Source of the DNA: Ahniella affigens
GTDB lineage: Bacteria; Pseudomonadota; Gammaproteobacteria; Xanthomonadales; Ahniellaceae
Assembly: GCF_003015185.1 (NCBI RefSeq)
Contig: NZ_CP027860.1
Span: 248,001 to 312,000 of the forward strand
Direction: 5' to 3'
Length of the DNA stretch: 64,000 nucleotides
The notes under the pieces were generated by a model. That model saw only the letters and a program-made list of their open reading frames with translations. It made no database searches and was not told where the DNA came from. Positions 58,901 to 64,000 of the stretch are shown piece by piece. Each line of letters starts with the position of its first letter. The first letter of the stretch is position 1. The translations under genes and the position numbers were made by a program.

Positions 58901-59215
58901 GGTGTAGTGCGCGACAATCTGATAGGCGGTGCCACCGGGCATGGGATAGGAAGGGCCAATGGGCAGTGAAAGATTCAGCATGCCGTTGTACGTGTTGACC
59001 GTATCAAGATCGCTTACGGCGAATACGCTCGCACCGTCGACACCCTTTGCCTGCATGGGCATATCGGTAGAGACGGCTGTACCAGCAGGCGCTTGCGCGA
59101 GCAGGATGTCGGCTTGGCAGCAACCCAAAAAGAGCAGCGCGAATCGGATGATCCAGGATGGTGCGTCGGGTCGGCCCGGCGCGACTAAATGGTTTCGAAC
59201 TTCAGGTTCAGACAT
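52973..59215 (-). CDS. Sec-exported RHS-repeat protein (2080 aa)
   Basis: AGGAAA precedes the ATG, and a signal segment (FALLFLGCCQADILLA) follows within 42 residues. The N-terminal third is a beta-rich domain with TYNGMLNLSLPIG. From ~residue 850 YD-repeats of the YDAAGHLI / YDGRGFQL type continue to the RHS core signature (YMHARYGLMSLGRFTQVDP, then YAYNSPMVNSDPDG) that ends near 1816. The last ~264 residues are the variable tip: a charged helical part, then a Gly/Ala-rich hydrophobic part (AGHIPVVGNAAALGVEVGGA). In this family the core forms a shell that encloses the tip. Whether the tip is a toxin is unproven; no known catalytic motif is seen. Confidence 0.85.
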   Translation of the reverse strand: MSEPEVRNHLVAPGRPDAPSWIIRFALLFLGCCQADILLAQAPAGTAVSTDMPMQAKGVDGASVFAVSDLDTVNTYNGMLNLSLPIGPSYPMPGGTAYQIVAHYTGDPWDQVEARCIRQDHNQTGSDSDQISAYVPDRSSNMGLGWEIGFGRLLPAQTVENRGSFLIYEAADGSRQEFKQGTTDLPNTSFQSGQGAEQTWFSVDGSGNRLRFGPEPTSAILTFANGGRVEFRNIQTFIRLDGTTNNESDWRATRVYLGHQANGNFFDIDYNTTADQWIITDSASSRRHVISFASRNYWRGVPVTGQESPALTRKFKKITAISLAGMGGQNVTVTPLYFDEGPITTGNLAISRYTHQFGAEYGCVTARNRTQSNQPWLDTIFAYDEGINADAEPHWVYREPFLRGLTLPDESFYAFEYFRSDGIFPSFGPRPNTGNWPGLSFGTNEGCDTVPTHPLCDYEGTDAGAKSGGLWRLRYPTGKWVEYSYSKPTRRGGFAAEPFTVTTEPLRHSPHEYSHAGVLQKQYFKLEQDGISAANIRIDGNTSGSTYPEVFPRLAASAGSSNALGTWRLQPESQGIPAALPDRKHRLGTAAVEPPCYVARTITGLDGTKTRYFYNNISSDDEYVPTRLASLRGMPFTACDPLTENRDGIANYFGPRLPNWTEPVVQPTYLSAAGNSELLYPTSGQGPFLSTITYADNGRPLRSTWVQYGEVFSHWNDDAPRHVVKIREETRYHDPLDPNAVVVAYQRTRYEGYNGFGGFTKVTTEAARHTAQGWKPWGAKQVQHEAFNFADGYEVRFDLRLGTETGCINDQSNYSDWGCGKADRALTLNPNPSSDWFIGQTRQSRIEHWPAHQNTLQSVSTNEFCYDQRGFATSTRIYANNSPNPARSGNDIVKLARRDYRGNPIEQITAGGDLASQAISTSLSCASWPSRSAFVARTRTVYSPIGMPVRTDTLSTDGSMRLRGVESNLDAATGSVLTSLDENGLSARYEYDQMGRVLRSHVQNSSGVVKRVSSYVYSYPRLNRLQDKLWFASLTCRSLADCPRQPTDGSDPEAFLAGITEWAEVNRLEFDVSGKPERSRRRHGSGEAQSITRYDARQRPIAQSVPFDIRTDANDPSVGWTQTDYDLLGRAYLITNPDGSKHRQLFDRGGDWQITNQVLAASGTIEALSINVLDPLGQITESRESKTGAANTCATANDPNCLTSSYDYDAAGHLIAVCVKDADGDGRASTCTGQQRRFVYDGRGFQLTAVYPELTTQAYLQFDSAGHMLSLGYPDDPDLDLINVYDSFGRLTQSIGHAGGNPKPLTELFYARRKEGNNLTANRVAEVRQHNFVGLTPTDYPTHRVTVSERYRYGDSLGQLSEYRVRASTGEPNTLRALGVEFVSTMSFDQLGRQTQIGYPTCLGAACAVAPTRQVSQHYVRNQLNSVGDGGNPGAWIQNIGYLPNGTVAFAQRSNGTTDWQDLDAFGWRLARVRTTAGSQANSPVLFGQSDLRYDARGNLVSHLALGAGNAQTLAFAYDGLNRLIAGETMDHLGQKHRQEVAYDDFGNITTLTNIAANASPVPVLSQSNVDSASNRLKAAAGSPLPQVGYDARGNTTELAIMTGQSVAQLQFEYDPQGRMRASRELGGTASNSANSYLYNASGERLAAFDLGDFSARWTPRNPNNRVLREFVETTSNTSASIRFNKDFIDLSGSTIAEADANGNVVHLHQDHLGSTRLTTTAQGSAQDFFTYWPFGGYTPGGDGGGKPAGIRYTGHERDKLGGSTDLDYMHARYGLMSLGRFTQVDPVLGAPGAATSWNRYAYAYNSPMVNSDPDGREAGQSESRKLVSPQGATDNDYQKLYNRLRAQDGLSHDEAMAKLRLAQRQERAHAAHLARLAAENDGLTRVPRQSTPKTVGDPFGWGKGDRGHHAFATVAEGDPKVASFQPPEINQGSGRGWGNAISGVAVGEKFDVDLSGQVKVGRALPGATPTSALIEQAPLAAIDGKTGNLLGAAGRISGLAGTAMSAYEFANANTPGERAQIAMSEAAGHIPVVGNAAALGVEVGGAINSIPVAGTTVGGALSDHWSDSKIVRWMSKWTP

Positions 59216-59710
59216 CGCCGTTTCCTCGTCAGGGCAGGGTTCGCAAGCGCAGGGCGCGCCGCCAACAAGCGTGGTCGCGATGGTCGGTTTGGTCCTGAGA
59301 GAAAGCTGAGTTTGTTCTCTTGTTTCGGCGTTGATGTGCTGAGGAAAACCTCCGAATTTTGTCCGGCTGATCGTGTCTGAAGCTCCGACGTCCGCGGGGA
59401 TTGCTAGGGGCGGCCATCGGTTCGATCAGCGTCAGCGTCGGCGCACGAAGGCTCCGGGCGAACAGGGCGCTAATGTCGGCGTGTGCGTCGCAGCGGCTCT
59501 GAGGATGCTGAGCCACCCATTTATGCACCGACCGGATGTTTTCCGGATGTCATGGTGCCGCCTATGCGCGGGACCGCTGCTGGAGTGTGCGCACGTCCGC
59601 ACTGGGGCGGGATGTCATCACGGCACTGGAGTCCGATAGACTCCAACCAAAGGGTCGCCATGAACGATGCACGGACTGTGGCGACGGCGTTTTGATCTAC
59701 TGGGATGCTC
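59216..59710. promoter_or_regulatory. 495-bp region between the RHS gene and the SRPBCC gene
   Basis: No credible gene; open frames here read as Arg/Pro/His-rich noise. It should carry the promoters of the divergent RHS operon and the SRPBCC gene. Confidence 0.4.
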
Positions 59711-60193
59711 ATGAGCGGACACACGACCCAAGTCATACTCCGAGCGACGCCATCCGTCGCATATGACTACCTGACGCGGCCCGCGCTTTGGCACGAATGG
59801 CATCACAGTTCACTCGGAGCGGAGCCACATGCCGCCGAATCACTGCGCATGGGCGATGCGTTTCGCGAGCAGATCAAGAGCCTTGGTATTCGGAAGGAAC
59901 TACACTGGCACGTGCTGAAGTCCGACATCGCGAAGGAATGGCTCGCCGAGGCCACCATGGCGGATGGCAGCCACGTGCGGGTGCACTATCAGTTTGCACC
60001 TGCCGGAGCCAAGACACTATTCACGCGAACGCTCCGCTACACCTTGAAGCCCTGGTCTCTGAAGCTGCTGAACCTGACAGTCGGCTGGCTGAAACTGCGC
60101 CGCGACACACAGCGAGCGCTCCAAAAGTTGCAGCGGCATTTCGAGATGGCGCAACCCAGTTCAGTCGTGACGTCGGCCAGTCAGGATCATTGA
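59711..60193 (+). CDS. SRPBCC (START-like) family protein
   Basis: A 160-residue soluble protein. VILRATPSVAYDYLTRPALWHEWHHSS is the opening helix-grip segment of SRPBCC/polyketide cyclase-like proteins, followed by FREQI, HWHVLKSD and TLFTRTLRYTL. It has a hydrophobic ligand cavity by family analogy; the ligand is unknown. Two ATGs lie six bases apart. The second is chosen because GGGA is better spaced from it. It is convergent with the ADP-ribosylglycohydrolase gene. Confidence 0.75.
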   Translation: MSGHTTQVILRATPSVAYDYLTRPALWHEWHHSSLGAEPHAAESLRMGDAFREQIKSLGIRKELHWHVLKSDIAKEWLAEATMADGSHVRVHYQFAPAGAKTLFTRTLRYTLKPWSLKLLNLTVGWLKLRRDTQRALQKLQRHFEMAQPSSVVTSASQDH

Positions 60194-60307
60194 GCATGAA
60201 GCTGAGAACTGAAGTGACCGCGGATTGGCACAGTCGTGGTGCTACCGTGCTGCACCAACCACCGTTTTCTGACCTGGAGGCGGCGGAGGAACTTGCGACC
60301 GTGCGTC

Positions 60308-60324
60308 GTCGTAAAAATCGCGCA
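60308..60324. repeat. Left inverted repeat beside the ADP-ribosylglycohydrolase gene
   Basis: GTCGTAAAAATCGCGCA occurs here and, inverted, at 61809-61825: 17 bp identical, then one mismatch and a further CGTC match. The 215-bp gap before the hydrolase stop shows no other feature besides a doubtful 48-codon frame. Confidence 0.6.
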
Positions 60325-60408
60325 CCGTCATCGACTGTTTGATGCGAGACAAGCGCTGCGACGGTGCCAACGCAGCGCTTACAAAAGGCGAGCAGATTTG
60401 CCGAGCTA

Positions 60409-61452
60409 TCAGGAACGACTCGAGTCGGGAACTCTACCGATCCTGCTGTGCCGATTGTGCTGCAGGAATTGTTCGAGAATCGGGATTAGGAGATCCTGGC
60501 CGCGAAGGTGCTGCTGCCAATCCTTCGGAATGCCTGCCAGACCAAGACGCAACCCAACGATACCGCCCGCAATGCACGCTGTGGTGTCGGTGTCGTGGCC
60601 GAGTCGGATCGCGCGGCGAATGGTTTCGGCGAAATCGGGGGCCTCGGCCGCAAAGCGTGCGGAGTGCAGGGCATCCACCACATAGCCGCTGCCTTCGCCA
60701 ATCGCGGGATCGTCGGGCATGATCTCGGTGTCCAATTCAAAGCGCGCTGCTGGATCGTCGTCGAGATGCTCCCGCAAGGTTCGAACGGCAGCGTCATAAG
60801 GGAACGCGTGATCTTCAAGAATCCGCCGCGCCCACAGGCAATAGAGCGCGCAGCACAATTGCGAGCGAAGGTGCCCGTGGGTCACCAGGGATTGCTGGCG
60901 TGAATCGTGAATCAATTCGGCGTCCGTGCCAGTGTGCCAAACAGCCAGCGGTAACACTCGCATCAATGCGCCGTTGCCATTGCTTTGCGGGTGGGTCGAT
61001 CCTGCCTCGTCTGCCGGAACACCCGTCTTCAGCCGACGAATGGCGGCACTGGTAGTGATTCCAACATCAAACACCTTGCCATCGACCGCAAAGTAGCCTT
61101 CGTCGTACCAGCGCACTAATCGTTGGCCAAAGTCATCGAGATCCAATTGGCCGCAGTCGAGCAACGATGCCAACAGACACAGCGCCTGCGCCCCGTCATC
61201 GGACCAAGTGCCGGGCGGCACGCCAGCATGTGCACGTCGGAATCCAGGGGGTGGCTCAAAGCTCAGCGCATCGAGCGGTGGAATGGTTTCCGGCTCATGG
61301 AACTCGTATGGCACGCCTAGCGCGTCGCCGATCAGTAACCCAAGCATGCCGCCAAGCGCGCGCGATTCGTAGGCGGATTCGGCAGTCAACGCGCTGGTGC
61401 TTGGCACGCAGAGCGCCTCAGGAATTGGAGGAGGCGGCGAGAATTGCGACAT
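60409..61452 (-). CDS. ADP-ribosylglycohydrolase (DraG/ARH-like)
   Basis: A 347-residue protein. GGMLGLLIGDALGVPYEF opens the domain; TWSDDGAQALCL gives the first pair of metal-binding Asp residues, SNGNGALMRVLPL follows, and GHDTDTTACIAGGIVG supplies the second metal motif. All magnesium ligands look present. The family removes ADP-ribose from proteins or other acceptors. No ADP-ribosyltransferase gene is adjacent. A 17-bp inverted repeat flanks it at 60308 and 61809. Length is normal. Confidence 0.85.
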   Translation of the reverse strand: MSQFSPPPPIPEALCVPSTSALTAESAYESRALGGMLGLLIGDALGVPYEFHEPETIPPLDALSFEPPPGFRRAHAGVPPGTWSDDGAQALCLLASLLDCGQLDLDDFGQRLVRWYDEGYFAVDGKVFDVGITTSAAIRRLKTGVPADEAGSTHPQSNGNGALMRVLPLAVWHTGTDAELIHDSRQQSLVTHGHLRSQLCCALYCLWARRILEDHAFPYDAAVRTLREHLDDDPAARFELDTEIMPDDPAIGEGSGYVVDALHSARFAAEAPDFAETIRRAIRLGHDTDTTACIAGGIVGLRLGLAGIPKDWQQHLRGQDLLIPILEQFLQHNRHSRIGRVPDSSRS

Positions 61453-62030
61453 TCGAATCGTCTCGGATTGGCTTGCTGCCGTGTGCTGAAGTTTCGCTAT
61501 TGGCCACGCGGTAGCGTGCGCCGGTGGGTAAGGATGTGTTCGAACAGGTGAAGCATTGACGCCGATCGAGAACGTCTGGTTTGAACGGCTTGAGCCCGAT
61601 CGGGAACGCAGGCCGTCACGAGCAACTGTCGGGCACGGCGCTCAGAGCATAGGCGTGAATCCGATAAGTGTCGATCCGCTGCGTGTGCGAATCTCACGTT
61701 GGGCGGTCCTGGCCTGGTTCCGAGACACCTTGGGATCCTGGCGACGATGGTGTGAGTGTCAGTCGCACCGACGGTGCGCTTATTCGCACATCAATCTGTC
61801 AGCGACGATGCGCGATTTTTACGACGGTGCAGTGTGGCAAGTATCCCGCTTCCCAGCCCGCTCCCACTCGCGTGGGAGCGGGGGTCGGCTCGCTCTTCCG
61901 CGAGCGCCCGGGGCCGGGTAGTGGGCTTGCGGTCAGATTCGCCACCAGTCGCAATTTATTGGTCCGCAAAACCAATGGGTTACGGCGTGTTTGATGGGAG
62001 GCTTCAAGAACTGCGTCACTGAGCCATTGT
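61453..62030. repeat. 578-bp intergenic region with palindromes and the right inverted repeat
   Basis: TGCGCGATTTTTACGAC at 61809-61825 is the partner of the 60308 repeat. At 61857-61882 an 11-bp stem CCCGCTCCCAC/GTGGGAGCGGG with a TCGC loop resembles the repeat near 38926. No gene was found; frames here are short and compositionally poor. Confidence 0.55.
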
Positions 62031-63140
62031 TCAATGCAGTGCGATACGGAGGAACACACCTTGGTGCGGCTGCCGGATCAAGTCCTTGCCATTTACGTGC
62101 ACAGGACTTTGCGTGCGGTCTTCATCGCAGATCGCAATGAGTGTGTCAGCATCGGCAAACGCCAAGCCTTCGATCTTGTGTGGCGCAATCCATGGGGTAT
62201 CGGTGCTCAGCGCTTGGACACTGCGCAAGTGGCCGCGTTCGCGTTGGCGATTCGGCAAGAAGAACAATCGGGACTGCAGCGGCTGGCCTTCGCCGACTTC
62301 ACGGCTGGCACTGATCCACAGGCCTTTTCGCTTTGAGTCGTAGAGCAGCCCGGACAATCCCCAGCCATTGAGGTCGCTTCCGTGTTCGATCAGTTTGATG
62401 CGTTTGAAATCGGATCCGAGTTTGAATTCGCCAGATTTGGTTTGGCGACGCGTGGTTTCAAGGAGCCAAAGCCGATACTGCGGGTGTTCGTAATCCGGCC
62501 CGGTTTCGCGGATGCCGAGCCACAACGTGCCCTGGTCATCTTGGCTCATGCCTTCGATTTTGAAATACGCCGGACCGGTCGGCGTCGTTGCATCCGCCAG
62601 GGCAGTCTGTAGCAACGGACGCAGTGCCATCGAGTTCTTTGCAAGGGGATCCGGCAAGCGCACAGCGGTGCTCGGGTCGGCGCCGCGCCAGATCATCAAC
62701 TGATTGTAGGCTTTGGCGTCCTTTTCCTCCGTTTCGGGTGTGCGATCGAATGCCGTCACGGCAAGCGTCAGGTCCAGCGTGCGGCTATGGCTGAGCTCTT
62801 CAATCTTCCGTGCTTTGGCAACTGGACCTGCATTCAGAAATTGCAGCTGCCCATATTCGACATGACCTTGCAAAGCCGAGCGCGCAAGCGTGAAAAATGC
62901 AGAGGTCGGTGGCAAGGAATCCTTGTCGTTTGCCAGCCATACTTTGTCGTCGCGAATGGCAATGGCTGAGGTTTCGCATGTTTGCAGTTTGCCCTTCTTG
63001 CCCAGGCTGCCTGCAGGCACGCAGTCGATCAAGCCACTGTCTTGCCAAGCGATGCGGGGAATGTGCTGACTGCAAGCGGTGAGGCTCAGCGCGCCAAGCC
63101 AAAGCAGTCGACGTAGCCAGTCTGAAGCGTCTTCACGCAT
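62031..63140 (-). CDS. Lipoprotein of unknown function, probable beta-propeller
   Basis: A 369-residue protein. MREDASDWLRRLLWLGALSLTAC is a lipoprotein signal (lipobox LTAC). The mature part has repeated strands such as AYFKIEGMSQDDQGTLWLGI, GLSGLLYDSKRKGLWISAS and HKIEGLAFADADTLIAICDE, suggesting propeller blades as in DUF3616 or SdiA-regulated/esterase-like phytase folds; I cannot choose between these. AGGACC precedes the ATG. It is divergent from the sensor gene at the window edge. Confidence 0.7.
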   Translation of the reverse strand: MREDASDWLRRLLWLGALSLTACSQHIPRIAWQDSGLIDCVPAGSLGKKGKLQTCETSAIAIRDDKVWLANDKDSLPPTSAFFTLARSALQGHVEYGQLQFLNAGPVAKARKIEELSHSRTLDLTLAVTAFDRTPETEEKDAKAYNQLMIWRGADPSTAVRLPDPLAKNSMALRPLLQTALADATTPTGPAYFKIEGMSQDDQGTLWLGIRETGPDYEHPQYRLWLLETTRRQTKSGEFKLGSDFKRIKLIEHGSDLNGWGLSGLLYDSKRKGLWISASREVGEGQPLQSRLFFLPNRQRERGHLRSVQALSTDTPWIAPHKIEGLAFADADTLIAICDEDRTQSPVHVNGKDLIRQPHQGVFLRIALH

Positions 63141-63371
63141 GTGAATGGTCCTAAGAGCAAGAAAGCGGAGAAAGGGGGCCGGGCAACGCATTGAAGTCTA
63201 GTTTGAATCACGGTTCGTTCACGAGCTGGCTTCACATTTGATGACGTGCGACGGCCGCGTTCGATGAATCAACGCAAAGACCCAGGCAGTCCTCCCGCAT
63301 TCGTGTGGGGTGACTTGTCGGCGTTGCTGGCTTTGTGTAGAACGGCGCCCTGGGAGCAGGGAACTCATTTC

Positions 63372-64000
63372 ATGATCAACGCGATATCAGCGGTGCTGCA
63401 AGACCCTGGGCGATTGTCATCGTTAGCCGCGACCGAGCTGTTCGCGGCAGATGGCGACCCGGTGTTTGATGCACTGACGCTGCTGACGCGACAGCTGCTC
63501 GGCGCGCCCGTATCGGCGCTTTCGGTCATCACGCCGGCGGCGCAGCAATTGGTGTCGACAGCGGGCAACGAGTCGGGCTGGCTCGCCGCTCGTTCCGCAC
63601 TCGAGTACAGCATCTGCAAGACGGCAGTGCAGGACAACGCCGCGTTGTTTATCGAAGACACCCGAGCGGATCCCATCTGGTCGACCCATCTCGCCGTGAC
63701 CGAATCCGGAATTGGGTCCTACGCGGGTGTGCCGGTGCACCGCGAAGATGGCACGGCCTTGGGCGTCATCTGTGCACTCAGTCCGCAGCCGCGGCCTTGG
63801 TCTCAGTCCGAGCGCGAACTGTTGCGAAACCTCGCCAATCTGACAACCGCCGAAGTCCGTCGCCGCGAACTCAAAGCCATTAGTGATCAGCTGGCCCAGC
63901 AGTTGTCAGCCCGTAATCATTTGTTGGAAGTGCTGCTCGAGAGCATGGACGAAGCAGTCATCGCCACCAGCAATTCCGGTGAGTCCTGGCTGGTCAATGC
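63372..64000 (+). CDS. GAF-domain (then PAS) sensor protein, cut by the window end
   Basis: About 209 residues are visible and the frame is open at the end. Residues ~28-180 form a GAF domain (VFDALTLLTRQLLGAPVSAL, CKTAVQDNAALFIEDTRAD, SYAGVPVHREDGTALGVICAL). A coiled-coil linker (RRRELKAISDQLAQQLSARN) and the start of a PAS domain (LLESMDEAVIATSNSGESWL) follow. The output domain, probably histidine kinase or GGDEF, lies beyond the window. An in-frame ATG at 63264 is an alternative start; 63372 has AGGGA upstream. Confidence 0.75.
   Translation, partial: MINAISAVLQDPGRLSSLAATELFAADGDPVFDALTLLTRQLLGAPVSALSVITPAAQQLVSTAGNESGWLAARSALEYSICKTAVQDNAALFIEDTRADPIWSTHLAVTESGIGSYAGVPVHREDGTALGVICALSPQPRPWSQSERELLRNLANLTTAEVRRRELKAISDQLAQQLSARNHLLEVLLESMDEAVIATSNSGESWLVN

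Noticed and set aside
59229-59528. 99-codon minus-strand frame between the RHS and SRPBCC genes
   Set aside because: Arg/His/Pro-rich composition typical of noncoding high-GC DNA; it occupies the promoter region of the RHS operon.
60196-60342. 48-codon frame after the SRPBCC gene
   Set aside because: No ribosome binding site and no protein character; it runs across the inverted repeat.

Overview
The window looks like a chromosomal segment of a high-GC gammaproteobacterium, most likely order Lysobacterales (Xanthomonadales, Rhodanobacteraceae-like). This is inferred from several things: an ECF sigma factor paired with a membrane Ser/Thr kinase, a DUF1800/DUF1501 pair, secreted proteins ending in D-[D/G]-F-E, a Sec-exported RHS protein, GTAG/GTGG-type REP hairpins, and strong codon bias for G/C. 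I saw no rRNA, tRNA, insertion sequence, prophage or CRISPR array. One gene at each edge is cut by the window.

Layout. 1-10.4 kb: a trxC fragment and pirin, a CPA2 antiporter, then signalling genes: a membrane hybrid kinase, a seven-PAS hybrid kinase and an FHA-GGDEF cyclase. 10.6-16.0 kb: exported proteins (DUF1800, DUF1501, a nuclease-fold lipoprotein). 16.0-23.7 kb: two copies of an undescribed two-gene secreted cassette, with overlapping reading frames inside each copy. Between the copies lie an unknown cytosolic gene, a periplasmic molybdopterin-fold protein and modABC. 23.9-29.0 kb (minus strand): an anchored glutaredoxin, a tiny Cys-rich exported peptide, a secreted Cys-containing protein, and the kinase/ECF sigma pair. 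29.2-34.5 kb: DUF4286, DUF3667, a MATE exporter and SppA. 34.9-40.1 kb: a GltD-like FAD/Fe-S oxidoreductase with a two-subunit 2-oxoacid:ferredoxin oxidoreductase, interrupted by a 57-bp REP array.

40.1-42.8 kb is the most accessory-looking part: a lower-GC FRG-domain gene and two small membrane-anchored proteins set among dispersed repeats, one of them bracketed by diverged ~190-bp direct repeats. 43.2-46.6 kb: a fatty-acid-hydroxylase family enzyme and a CadC-like regulator with a beta-propeller sensor. 46.8-59.2 kb (minus strand): an apparent operon of a 2080-aa RHS protein, an 1860-aa multidomain secreted protein and a 135-aa secreted protein. 59.7-64 kb: an SRPBCC protein, an ADP-ribosylglycohydrolase flanked by inverted repeats, a lipoprotein, and the start of a GAF/PAS sensor.

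Many starts were moved inside the longest open frame using ribosome binding sites, signal peptides and overlaps; the reason is given for each. Function calls come from reading motifs by eye, without database searches.
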